Shown in pieces: positions 44,627 to 52,354 of a DNA stretch of 52,504 bases; position 1 is the first letter of the stretch; every line of letters starts with the position of its first letter. Where the stretch lies: assembly GCA_020446945.1 (NCBI GenBank), contig JAGRDS010000002.1, forward strand, positions 1-52,504. The letters are read 5' to 3'. A program made the translations under genes and the position numbers. Origin of the DNA: Parvularculaceae bacterium (GTDB lineage Bacteria > Pseudomonadota > Alphaproteobacteria > Caulobacterales > Parvularculaceae). A model generated the notes under the pieces. It ran no database searches and was not told the origin of the DNA. It worked only from the letters and a program-made list of their open reading frames with translations.

Positions 44627-45454
44627 GGCGGCGTTTTCAACGATCCTCAAAAACGCCTCCGGCGTCGTCGCGGTTTCGATATCGCGCGCTGAAACGCTAA
44701 CGCCCCATTTTTTCGCAATCGCCTCGTAGCGCGGCGCGCGCCAGTCGATCAGCCGTGCAAATCCCCAGCGAATGAAATCATCCGGATCGACATCGAACTC
44801 GCCGATTCCCTTTTCGGCGAGATAGTCGGGCCAGATGCGTTTTAAAAATCCCTCATCGTAATACATCGGCTTGGGCGCTTTGGCGAAACGCGCCTTCAAC
44901 GCCTCGGCGTGCGCCGCGTCGCCCTTGATGAAGACGATCTGGCAGGATTGCGACAACGCCTTTAAGACTGGGTCGTTCGGATCATCCGGTGCGACGACTT
45001 CGCAAATCGACCCGCCGGTGTCGCAGATGAAACGGTCGTAGCCGTAGATCGAGCGCGCCTTTTCGATAAAAAGCGGTGCGTCCGCGAGTGCGGCGATCTC
45101 CGCTTCGCGATGAAGTCGCTGGCGGCGGAGATATTCGTCAAAAGGTATTCCGCCCTTGTCCGGATCGCCCGGCTTGCCGAGCCAGGTTGAAAGCGGCGCG
45201 AGGTTTTCAAATGTGATGTTTGAGGAAATGTAGATCGAATCAGACCGCAGCATATCGCGCAGCAGCGGCGCTTTCATCGCTTCGCGCTTGAATTCGTCGA
45301 CGATCGCCTCGCCGAGATAGCGCGTGCCGATGCGGTAATCGATCGAATAATGGAACCAGTTCGCCTCGCGGCGCATCATCGCCGCAACGCGCGTCTTGCC
45401 GACGCCCGACATTCCCATCACCGCAATCGGTCTGGCATTGGTGTAATTGGTCAT
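44624..45454 (-). CDS. P-loop ATPase/kinase-like protein, unknown substrate
   Basis: A 276-residue protein with a Walker A MGMSGVGKTRVA (about residues 13-24). After it comes HYSIDYRIGTRYLGEAIVDEF, then KAPLLRDML, SSNITFENLAPLSTWLGKPGD, DRFICDTGGSICEVV (acidic strand that may serve as Walker B) and QIVFIKGDAAHAEAL. The overall plan resembles shikimate- or nucleotide-kinase-like P-loop proteins. Homologues are, to my recollection, widespread in alphaproteobacteria and named only ATPase. It converges on the GT87-GtrA gene; the 169 bases upstream hold no gene. Confidence 0.7.
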   Translation of the reverse strand: MTNYTNARPIAVMGMSGVGKTRVAAMMRREANWFHYSIDYRIGTRYLGEAIVDEFKREAMKAPLLRDMLRSDSIYISSNITFENLAPLSTWLGKPGDPDKGGIPFDEYLRRQRLHREAEIAALADAPLFIEKARSIYGYDRFICDTGGSICEVVAPDDPNDPVLKALSQSCQIVFIKGDAAHAEALKARFAKAPKPMYYDEGFLKRIWPDYLAEKGIGEFDVDPDDFIRWGFARLIDWRAPRYEAIAKKWGVSVSARDIETATTPEAFLRIVENAA

Positions 45455-45623
45455 TTCCTGTCCGTTCGCCGCCCGCTACCTGATAGCGGCAAGGACAGGT
45501 TGGCGGCAAATCGTAAATCTTCTTGCGCCGTCGCCGGCCGGCCCGCGCCCGAACTGAAATAATTCAGGCGCAGGGCATGGGAAAAGGGTAGGGGGCGCAA
45601 GCGCCCGCATCGCGCCAGGGCTG

Positions 45624-46337
45624 TTATTCGATTGCGAAAATTATCGTAACGCTCGCCGAGAGCGTCGACTGGCCGCGTTCGACCGGCGCGGCGCCCGCCG
45701 CTTCCGCCATCGCCAGGCGCACCGTCGGCAGGGGACCGGGATGCGTCGTAAATTCATCTGAAATCTGCAAGACGCGCCCAAGCTTCACGCCGGCGGCGTC
45801 GGCGTATAATTCCGCGCGGGCGCGCGCATCGGCGACGGCGGCCTTGCGCGCTGCGTCTTTCATTGGCTTGGGGTCTGCGAAATCAAAAGACAGCGAGTTA
45901 AGGCGGTTCGCGCCGACGCCGACAGCCTTGTCGATAATCGCGCCGGCCTTGTCGAGATCGCGCAGATTGACGCTGATCATGTTCGTCGCCTGGTAACCGG
46001 TTATGCGGGGCGGGGACTTGTCGCGCGAATAATCATATCGCGGGCCGATATTCAGCCCCGAAGTCTGGATGTCTTTCTTTTGAACGCCGGCGTCGCGGAG
46101 CGATTTGATCGTCGCCTCCATCTGCGCTGAATTGTTCTTCAGCGCTTCGGCGGCGGTCGCGCCATCCGCTTCGACGCCGAGATTGAGGATCGCCATATCG
46201 GGCGCGGCTGAGGCTTCGCCGGTTCCGGTAACGATAATCGTGCGATTCATGTCTTGCGCTCCTTGCGCGCTTGCCGGCGTCAGGGCGCCCATCAGGGCGG
46301 CGGCGAAAAAGGCGGAAACGGGTGCGAATGCGCGCAT
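45624..46337 (-). CDS. SIMPL-domain (DUF541) periplasmic protein
   Basis: A 237-residue exported protein: signal peptide MRAFAPVSAFFAAALMGALTPASAQ, then a SIMPL domain with IIVTGTGEASAAPDMAILNLGVEADG, the paired NLRDLDKAGAIIDKAVGVGANRLNSLSFDFADPK and LYADAAGVKLGRVLQISDE, ending LSASVTIIFAIE. DUF541 proteins form oligomeric periplasmic or surface assemblies linked to oxidative-stress and envelope responses. It is alone on the minus strand, with GGAGG (tcctcc) eight bases before its ATG. Confidence 0.9.
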   Translation of the reverse strand: MRAFAPVSAFFAAALMGALTPASAQGAQDMNRTIIVTGTGEASAAPDMAILNLGVEADGATAAEALKNNSAQMEATIKSLRDAGVQKKDIQTSGLNIGPRYDYSRDKSPPRITGYQATNMISVNLRDLDKAGAIIDKAVGVGANRLNSLSFDFADPKPMKDAARKAAVADARARAELYADAAGVKLGRVLQISDEFTTHPGPLPTVRLAMAEAAGAAPVERGQSTLSASVTIIFAIE

Positions 46338-46425
46338 TCAATCCTCCAAAGGGCTATGGGCGCGCACCAAACGCCGCCGGTGCGGCGAATTCAAGGCGGA
46401 AAACGCGCAATCGGGCGAACCCGCC

Positions 46426-46453
46426 TTCAACCGCGCGAACATTGCTGTTATAT
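46426..46453 (+). promoter_or_regulatory. possible tRNA promoter
   Basis: TTCAAC (46426-46431), a 16-base spacer and TTATAT (46448-46453) place initiation about 20 bases before the tRNA. The -10 is good and the -35 is weak. Confidence 0.4.
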
Positions 46454-46479
46454 GCGCCGTTCTCCGGCGTCCGCCGCGA

Positions 46480-46555
46480 GGGCCTGTAGCTCAATGGTCA
46501 GAGCTGGCGGCTCATAACCGCTAGGTTGGGGGTTCGAGTCCCTCCGGGCCCACCA
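46480..46555 (+). tRNA. tRNA with CAU anticodon, probably tRNA-Ile2 (lysidine type)
   Basis: A 76-base cloverleaf with encoded CCA. The acceptor stem is GGGCCTG/CGGGCCC with one G-U pair, the D arm is TAGCTCAATGGTCAGAGCT, the anticodon stem is GGCGG/CCGCT around loop CTCATAA (CAU), the T arm is GGGGG-TTCGAGT-CCCTC and the discriminator is A. C4-G69 and C5-G68 are the pairs known in E. coli to mark tRNA-Ile2 for TilS lysidinylation, so this is more likely Ile2 (reads AUA) than elongator Met. It is not initiator Met, which needs a mismatched 1-72 pair. An eroded integrase lies just downstream. Confidence 0.93.
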
Positions 46556-46649
46556 TCTAGGCTGTAAGCTGTTGATTTCATAGGCGGTTAGGCACATTCC
46601 GGAAAGGGTAAGTCACTTCGAATTCATGGTTCATTCGATAATTTGATCG

Positions 46650-47069
46650 TCAAGACGGCACAAGTTTCGCTAGCTCATCTATCAACTGATCAAACGATAC
46701 GATTGCTTTTGAGACTCCAAAAAATAATGCGCCGTACGTCAGTAATCCCCAAAACCAAACGAAAAACGCTGGAGCGTCCCTTCTCTGCACATCTCTTAAT
46801 ATATGCCCAGTAGCAAACGAAATCATGCCGATCTGAAAGCTTTGGCCGGCGTGTTTTAGTGGCTGAATTATTAAGCCAACGTCTGATTTACAACTTGTCG
46901 CGAGGGCGCCAGTTAGAGCAATCAATGCAAGCGTATACGCACCACACGCAATCGTAAAATACTGAGCAAAATGCGCAATTGCATTATAAAAGTCGCGGCC
47001 CGCACAGCGCTTCACCCAATTGAATAAATCGTCGTTCTTGGTTTGGCTCAAAGTTATTCCCTCGTCCAA
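46650..47069 (-). CDS. orphan integral membrane protein in the islet
   Basis: A reading frame of up to 139 residues with three hydrophobic segments (about FTIACGAYTLALIALTGALA, ISFATGHIL and FFVWFWGLLTYGALFFGV) and a polar N-terminus (TKNDDLFNWVKRC). I do not recognise a family. The start is uncertain: TTG at 47069 lies too close to GAGGAA, and another TTG near 47048 has GAGGG seven bases upstream. Codon use and base composition are A+T-rich compared with the chromosome, suggesting transfer. It lies between the tRNA gene and the integrase relic. Confidence 0.45.
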   Translation of the reverse strand: MDEGITLSQTKNDDLFNWVKRCAGRDFYNAIAHFAQYFTIACGAYTLALIALTGALATSCKSDVGLIIQPLKHAGQSFQIGMISFATGHILRDVQRRDAPAFFVWFWGLLTYGALFFGVSKAIVSFDQLIDELAKLVPS

Positions 47070-47084
47070 TTCCTCAAACGAAGT

Positions 47085-47357
47085 TTATGTTAATCTATTC
47101 AAAGCTTCTAGCGCCAATCGCTCTTGATCAGCTGCGGCGGGATACCGTTCAATTTCACGCAAGCTTGCATGGCCGGTAGCGGCCGCAATTTGCTTTGAAA
47201 TGCAATCGGCTTCGGCGGGCCGTATTGCGGCGCTTTTTTCCATGCCGTAGAGCGAACGGTCACGTAATCCGGTTTAACGAACTGCGCCGTTAGGCCAAAT
47301 TCCAAACACGGCTGCATTAAACAGCGCGCCGTCTTCAGTAACCAATAGAGCCAGCGG
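47085..47357 (-). pseudogene. eroded tyrosine recombinase (phage-type integrase), C-terminal part
   Basis: Reading the minus strand in one frame gives PLALLVTEDGALFNAAVFGIW, then GLRDRSLYGMEKSAA and IRPAEADCISKQIAAATGHASL, ending REIERYPAAADQERLALEALNRLT and a stop at 47085-47087. This is the conserved end of tyrosine integrases (TEYG...F, GLRK, EAGCS.xQIAAxTGHASL.EIERY..AADQ). The catalytic Tyr and the GLR arginine remain, but an internal TAA at 47274-47276 and loss of the N-terminal part make it non-functional. It points toward the tRNA gene, the usual placement for tRNA-targeting elements. A different frame of the same DNA has an 87-residue reading that I do not regard as a gene. Confidence 0.8.
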
Positions 47358-47466
47358 TCACCGGCCGACAATTCAGACTCATTTACAAGCTTCCTACAAA
47401 CCGGAATAAGAACTTAAGCGCCAGTCTTTTGCTGACAAGGCCGAACGACTTCATTAGCCTGTCGCG

Positions 47467-48303
47467 ATGTCAATCGGCCCGTGGTCAGATGAGGAGAATG
47501 ATCTGATCGTCGCAGATTATTTTGCGATGTTGGCCGATGACATAGCGGGGAGCGCCTATAGCAAGGCTGAGCATCGACGAGCGCTCATGCCGCTTCTTAG
47601 CGGACGCTCCGAAGGATCTATTGAATTTAAACATCAGAATATCAGCGCCGTCCTGAAGGGGCTCGGCGAGATTTGGATCCCCGGATACAAGCCGGCGTTC
47701 AATTTCCAGATGTCGCTGGTGGATGCGGTTGCGCGGTGGCTGGCGTTGAATCCGGCATGGCTAGCGCGGTCGCCAGCAGGTCAATCATCGCAGGGCCTTG
47801 CGGAAGCAGCGCCGATCTGGACCGGTCCGCCGCCGACCCTATCTAACCAACCGCCGCCGCAGGAACTGGAGCAGATGCTTCACATCGCCCGCAAGTTCGA
47901 TGTTGCAGGTCGCGATGCACGAAACCGCAAGCTTGGCCGTGCCGGCGAGAAATGCGTATTTGAGCATGAGCAAACAATGCTTCGCTTGGCCAGGCGCGAG
48001 GATCTCGCCCGGAAAGTTCGTTGGGTATCGGAAGAAGACGGCGACGGCGCCGGCTACGATATTGAAAGTTTCGACACGCAAGGTCGCTCCCGCTTAATCG
48101 AAGTGAAGACGACGAATGGATGGGAGCGTACGCCGTTCCACATCACGCGCAACGAGCTCGCCGTCGCCGATGAGCGCCGCGCCGAGTGGAGCCTGTTCCG
48201 ACTCTGGAATTTTTCACGTGAGCCGAAAGCTTTTGAATTGAATCCGCCGCTTGACGCCCATGTTTCACTGACCGCAATGACGTTTCAGGCGAGTTTTCAG
48301 TGA
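47467..48303 (+). CDS. DUF3883 protein, PD-(D/E)XK nuclease-like
   Basis: A 278-residue protein. The N-terminal domain (about 1-95) begins with GPWSDEENDLIVADYFAML and continues RSEGSIEFKHQNISAVLKGLGEIWIPGYKP. A Pro-rich linker (about 105-130) leads to DUF3883 (about 150-265). That domain has the nuclease-like GYDIESFDTQGRSRLIEVKTT, where D...E-V-K can be the PD-(D/E)XK metal site, and FHITRNELAVADERRAEWSLFRLWNF. The family is frequent in restriction and defence loci, so antiviral activity is possible, but no companion gene is seen. It lies next to the integrase relic and converges on the Rieske gene. Confidence 0.82.
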   Translation: MSIGPWSDEENDLIVADYFAMLADDIAGSAYSKAEHRRALMPLLSGRSEGSIEFKHQNISAVLKGLGEIWIPGYKPAFNFQMSLVDAVARWLALNPAWLARSPAGQSSQGLAEAAPIWTGPPPTLSNQPPPQELEQMLHIARKFDVAGRDARNRKLGRAGEKCVFEHEQTMLRLARREDLARKVRWVSEEDGDGAGYDIESFDTQGRSRLIEVKTTNGWERTPFHITRNELAVADERRAEWSLFRLWNFSREPKAFELNPPLDAHVSLTAMTFQASFQ

Positions 48304-48343
48304 TCGCCTTCCGCTCCCCCGCGCCGGCTCGGCGCGAAATCGC

Positions 48344-49522
48344 CTAGCCGAGCGCTGCGTCCATATCCGCGCGGCGGGGCTTTTCGCGCCGCCGCGCGAG
48401 CGGAATCGCCTCGCGCATCTGGTCGGCGAATCTTCTTAGCAGGATTTCGTTTCGCCCGAGCGGGCCCGATTTGAATTGCGAGGAGCCCATGCCGGCCTGC
48501 ACGCGCTCGATCAAATCCTTGTCTTCGAGATTGACTGTGCGGTTGATACGCGTGTTGAGGTACCGCGCGAGTTTCATTTCCCGCCGGTTATCGTCAAGCG
48601 CGTAGGAGCATTCGCGCAACAAGCAGCTTGTCGGCGTCAGCGGTATAAACTGCATGAAATCGACCTGGTCCGGATAAACGTCGAACATCAGGTTCGGCCA
48701 GAGCTTGTAGTATGTCCAAAGCCGCTGACGGTCCTCGGGCAGGTGGTCGACATGCGGCAGGTATTTGCAATAGGCCGCATTCGATCGCGAAGGCATGCGC
48801 CCGGTTTCAAGATCGCCGAAAATCTTGAACGCCTCGCCGTCTATTTCCAGCCGATAGGTCGGACCAATCAGTCCGTTGAGACCCCGATGCGCGACTGGAA
48901 TGTGCAAGGCGTCGCAATAATTGTCGCAGCCGTTTTTCCAGTTCACTTCGCGCAAACGAACGCCGACCTTGCGCAAGGGTTTCATTTCCGCGGTTCGATA
49001 GATTGCGAGTTCACTGCTGATCGGCGCCATGTAATCGCCAAGGCTCGCGCCGCCGCTTTCAAAGCGAATGAATATGAACCCGGCGAAACGATCGCATTCT
49101 ATAGGAACAAGCCCGTGATCGGCGCGGTCGAAATTCTCATATTGATCCAGATAAGGAACGCCGGATAACCGACCGTCGAGCTGATAGGTCCATGCGTGAT
49201 AGGGGCAAACGATATTGCGCCCGCAATTGCCGGAATCGCCGTCAACCAGCCGCGCGGCGCGATGACGGCAGACATTGTGGAAGGCGCGAATTCCGCCATC
49301 CTTTCCGCGAACGACAAACGCCATCTCGCCGAATATTTTCAGCGTTGAATAATCGCCGATATTCGTAATGTCGCTTTCGTGGCAGACGAGGTGCCAGGCC
49401 GGCATGAAGACGCGCCGGCGTTCAAGTTCCATGAATTCCGCATCGCGATAGGTCCAGGACGGAAGACTTTGCGCGGCCTCATCGGCCGCGATGCGCAGCC
49501 TGGCCTGTTCGGCGTTTTGCAT
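48344..49522 (-). CDS. Rieske-type aromatic ring-hydroxylating oxygenase alpha subunit
   Basis: A 392-residue mononuclear-iron oxygenase. The Rieske cluster motif is C85-R-H87 (NVCRHRAARL) and C106-P-Y-H109 (VCPYHAWTY). The catalytic iron site is WKNGCDNYCDALHIPVAHRGL, with the bridging Asp about 204 and His about 207 and 212. The plan resembles the quaternary-amine demethylase/hydroxylase subgroup (GbcA, carnitine or stachydrine type), but that substrate class is inference. No reductase gene is adjacent. The leader AGGTGAGCC before the ATG nearly matches that of the aminotransferase upstream; the two are 164 bases apart on one strand. Confidence 0.9.
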   Translation of the reverse strand: MQNAEQARLRIAADEAAQSLPSWTYRDAEFMELERRRVFMPAWHLVCHESDITNIGDYSTLKIFGEMAFVVRGKDGGIRAFHNVCRHRAARLVDGDSGNCGRNIVCPYHAWTYQLDGRLSGVPYLDQYENFDRADHGLVPIECDRFAGFIFIRFESGGASLGDYMAPISSELAIYRTAEMKPLRKVGVRLREVNWKNGCDNYCDALHIPVAHRGLNGLIGPTYRLEIDGEAFKIFGDLETGRMPSRSNAAYCKYLPHVDHLPEDRQRLWTYYKLWPNLMFDVYPDQVDFMQFIPLTPTSCLLRECSYALDDNRREMKLARYLNTRINRTVNLEDKDLIERVQAGMGSSQFKSGPLGRNEILLRRFADQMREAIPLARRREKPRRADMDAALG

Positions 49523-49686
49523 GGCTCACCTCGAAGGGACCAGTCTAAGCCGGCGCGCCGAAGTGTGACAACTGCGCCCTTGCGGGGACACGCCCCTGGA
49601 GCCGCGTTTTACCGCCCCGCCGCGCGTGCGAGCGCTATTTTCGCGAGCAGGATCGTTCGTCGCAAAGCTTCGTTGCAAAGCCGGCC

Positions 49687-51078
49687 TCACGCAAGTTTTC
49701 GGGACGCCGCTTCGAGCGCATCGCCGAAGCGTTCGACGACGGCGCGCAATTCCTTTTCGGTGATGATAAGCGGCGGGCAAAACGCAATCGAATCGCCAAG
49801 CGCGCGAACAAGCAATCCGCGCGATTTCGCCTCTTCCTGAACAAGCGCGCCGGCGCCTTTCGATGCAGGGAATGATCGCTTCGTCGACTTGTCCTCGACG
49901 AGTTCGACGCCTGCGATCAGCCCGCAGCCCCGCACTTCGCCGACCAGCGGATGATCGGCGAAAGAACGCAGCCCCTGCTGCAATATCGGCGATACGGCTT
50001 GCGCCGCGCCGACGATGTTTCGCTCTTCATAGATTTTTAGCGTTTCGGCGGCGACCGCCGCTGCGACCGGATGTCCGGAATAGGTGAAGCCGTGTCCGAA
50101 TAGCGAAATCTTCCGGCTTTGATCGACCATCGCGTCAAAGACATGATCGGCGATCAGCAGGGCGGCGATCGGAATATAAGAGGCCGACAGCGCTTTTGCG
50201 CAGGTCACCATGTCCGGCTTCAGGGAAAAAGTCTGCGAACCCCACATCGCGCCTGTGCGGCCGAATCCGCAGATCACTTCATCGGCGATGAAAATAATAT
50301 CATGTTTTTTCAGTATCGCCTGAACGCGCCTGAAATAGCCTTCAGCGGGCAGGATGACGCCCCCGGCGCCTTGCAGCGGTTCTGCGATAAAGCCGCCGAT
50401 CGTGTCCGCGCCCTCGCGCAGAATAATCGCTTCCAACTCGTCGGCCATGCGCGCGGCGAATTCGTCTTCGCTTTCGCCCTCCCCGCCAAAGCGCCAGTAA
50501 TGGGGGCAGGGCGCGCGTACGATGCGATCGATCGGGAGATCGAACTCGCGCTGCATGCGCTCAAGTCCGGTAAGGCTCGCCGCCGCGATCGTCGATCCGT
50601 GATAGGCTTTCTCGCGCGCGATTACTTTTTTCTTTTCCGGACGGCCCTTGGCGTTTTGATAATACCAGACGAGCTTTAACGCGGTGTCGACCGCTTCCGA
50701 ACCGGAATTGGCGAATAGCGCGCGGGTGACCCCTTCCGGGGCGACGGCCGTCAATCTCTCCGCGAGGTCGATAACAGCCGCGCAAGAGCGTCCGGCGAAG
50801 GTCGAGCTGTAGGGCAGTTCCAGCATCTGCCTGTAAGCCGCCTCCGCGAGGCGCTTTTCGGAAAAGCCGAGAGAGGCCGACCAGAGCCCGGCCAGCGCGT
50901 CAATATACCGCTTGCCCTGATCGTCGATGATTTCGACCCCGTCGCCGCCTGAAATGATGAAAGGACCGGATTTCAGATGCGCGTCGAGATTTGTCTGGGC
51001 GTGGACGTGAAACGCGATATCGCGCGCGGCGTCGGAATTGAGCGGGGCTCTCGGCGGCTGGGCGTTCGGGGCGGACAT
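49687..51078 (-). CDS. class III (omega) aminotransferase
   Basis: A 463-residue PLP enzyme of the omega-amino acid:pyruvate family. Signatures are GIEVIDDQGKRYIDALAGLWSASLG (seen as GVEIIDDQGK), SSTFAGRS, FANSGSEAVDTALKL, AYHGSTIAAASLTGL, IAEPLQGAGGVILP, FIADEVICGFGRTGAMWG, and the PLP lysine in VTCAKALSASYIPI, then FGHGFTYSGHPVAAA. The substrate may be taurine, beta-alanine, putrescine or another amine. ATG 51078 is chosen, with AGGTGAG upstream. With the Rieske oxygenase it may form an amine-degrading set. Confidence 0.92.
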   Translation of the reverse strand: MSAPNAQPPRAPLNSDAARDIAFHVHAQTNLDAHLKSGPFIISGGDGVEIIDDQGKRYIDALAGLWSASLGFSEKRLAEAAYRQMLELPYSSTFAGRSCAAVIDLAERLTAVAPEGVTRALFANSGSEAVDTALKLVWYYQNAKGRPEKKKVIAREKAYHGSTIAAASLTGLERMQREFDLPIDRIVRAPCPHYWRFGGEGESEDEFAARMADELEAIILREGADTIGGFIAEPLQGAGGVILPAEGYFRRVQAILKKHDIIFIADEVICGFGRTGAMWGSQTFSLKPDMVTCAKALSASYIPIAALLIADHVFDAMVDQSRKISLFGHGFTYSGHPVAAAVAAETLKIYEERNIVGAAQAVSPILQQGLRSFADHPLVGEVRGCGLIAGVELVEDKSTKRSFPASKGAGALVQEEAKSRGLLVRALGDSIAFCPPLIITEKELRAVVERFGDALEAASRKLA

Positions 51079-51308
51079 GGGCTCACCTGCAAAAAACGAA
51101 AACGCCGACCTTATCCGTTGTCGTATCGGCAAGCGCAACTGGACGGCCCCGGCCGGCGCGCGATATTCTGCCCGTCCGCGCGCATTTCGCGCGCGCGGGC
51201 GAATTCGACACGGCGCCGCGGGCGGCGGGAAATCGTTCCCGCTTATTTTCAAACGCCCGCGAGTTCGGCGACGTTCGCCGCAATAGCGCCGAAGACCGGG
51301 AGATTGGA

Positions 51309-51824
51309 ATGTTTGATATTCGTCTGGGGGCCGTATTTGGCGCGATTGCGCTCGCTGGTTGCGGCGGCGCGGATACGGCGAATGAGGGGACGGTTCGCCA
51401 TGCCGGCGACGCCGCTGTCGGCCGTGCGGCCTTCGTCCAGAAGGGCTGCGTGCTTTGCCATTCGGTGAACGGGGTCGGCGGCAAGGCCGCGCCGGCGCTC
51501 GACGCCGCAGACGATTTCGTCAAACCCGATCCGGTCGAATTCGCCGCGCGCATGTGGCGCGGCGCCGCAGCCATGGTCGAATTCCAGTCCGTTGAACTTG
51601 GATATGTCATCGACCTCACCGCCGACGATATCGCCAATATCGCCGCCTTCGCCGCCTCGCGCGACGCACAGAAGCTATTGAATGAAGGCGATATTCCAGC
51701 GCCCATGCGCGATTCGATCCTCGATGAGCGCTATTGGGAGATGGAAGACTGGTCCGACTTCATGGCGACCGGCCGCGAAGGCTACGAGACGACGGAACCT
51801 GACGGCGCCGGCGAGCAGCGATAG
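51309..51824 (+). CDS. cytochrome c-type haem lipoprotein
   Basis: A 171-residue protein with signal peptide and lipobox MFDIRLGAVFGAIALAGC, and one haem site CVLCH (about residues 48-52) in GRAAFVQKGCVLCHSVNGVGG. A Met ligand is likely in the AARMWRGAAAMVEF region (about 80-95), as in class I cytochromes. The C-terminal tail (about 120-171) is acidic and polar. It is anchored to the membrane and probably transfers electrons at the periplasmic face. A terminator follows, separating it from nuo. Confidence 0.88.
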   Translation: MFDIRLGAVFGAIALAGCGGADTANEGTVRHAGDAAVGRAAFVQKGCVLCHSVNGVGGKAAPALDAADDFVKPDPVEFAARMWRGAAAMVEFQSVELGYVIDLTADDIANIAAFAASRDAQKLLNEGDIPAPMRDSILDERYWEMEDWSDFMATGREGYETTEPDGAGEQR

Positions 51825-51826
51825 GC

Positions 51827-51869
51827 GGGCCGCAAACGCGGCCCGGCGCCCCGGAAGGCGCTGTTTTTT
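51827..51869 (+). terminator. double-hairpin terminator before nuoA
   Basis: The stem GGGCCGC/GCGGCCC with loop AAAC (51827-51844) is followed by a second stem GCGCC/GGCGC (51846-51861) and then TGTTTTTT. It ends cytochrome c transcription and precedes the nuo operon. Confidence 0.78.
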
Positions 51870-51946
51870 CAACAGGAAAAGCCGCTTCTTTAGGCGTTGC
51901 CTTTCAAGCGGCATCTCCTTAGGTTCCGGCGCGAATTTCAACCTCA

Positions 51947-52354
51947 ATGGAGGGCGCGTTGGCGACCCCTGAGTTCCTGCTCGACTACCTGCCGATCATC
52001 GTATTCCTCGCGATCGCGGTCGCGCTCGCGCTGGCCTTCACGCTGGCGCCGCTCGTGATCGCGCCGAAGGATCCGGACCCCGAAAAGGTCTCGACTTACG
52101 AATGCGGCTTCAACGCCTTCGACGATGCGCGCATGAAGTTCGACGTCCAGTTCTACATAGTCGCGATTCTGTTCATTATCGTCGATCTCGACGTCGCGTT
52201 TCTGTTTCCCTGGGCGGTGACGCTCTTCAATCCGACTCTCGGCGCGGATCGCGACTTCCAGATTTTCGCCTTCTGGTCGATGTTCGTATTCCTCGCCGTC
52301 TTCGCGATCGGCTTCCTGTATGAGTGGAAGAAGGGAGCGCTCGAATGGCGCTAG
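51947..52354 (+). CDS. nuoA: NADH-quinone oxidoreductase subunit A
   Basis: NuoA is a three-helix membrane subunit of respiratory complex I. The 135-residue protein has [21 protein letters not shown], the conserved loop [31 protein letters not shown] (with the family Cys), [18 protein letters not shown] and a C-terminal helix ending [13 protein letters not shown] 51947 has no clear ribosome-binding site; TTG 51959 follows GGAGGG by only four bases, so the start is uncertain. It overlaps nuoB by ten bases. Confidence 0.95.
   Translation: MEGALATPEFLLDYLPIIVFLAIAVALALAFTLAPLVIAPKDPDPEKVSTYECGFNAFDDARMKFDVQFYIVAILFIIVDLDVAFLFPWAVTLFNPTLGADRDFQIFAFWSMFVFLAVFAIGFLYEWKKGALEWR

Larger units (their letters stand above)
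46556..47466. mobile_element. remnant of a tRNA-linked integrative element (islet)
   Basis: This stretch directly after the tRNA 3' end is much A+T-richer than its neighbours: bases 46681-46740 are 40% G+C, against 75% for 45781-45840. It contains an orphan membrane-protein reading frame and an eroded tyrosine-recombinase 3' end. The DUF3883 gene may be the right-hand cargo. No direct repeat of the tRNA 3' end was found downstream, so the right boundary is unknown. The call rests on composition, position and the integrase relic. Confidence 0.6.

Noticed and set aside
47108..47371. An 87-residue minus-strand reading in the islet
   Set aside because: It starts with TTG and has no recognisable features, while another frame of the same DNA reads as the end of a tyrosine recombinase.
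46556..48344. Search for a direct repeat of the tRNA 3' end (attR)
   Set aside because: No second copy of TTCGAGTCCCTCCGGG or a clear part of it was seen, so the element boundary cannot be set.
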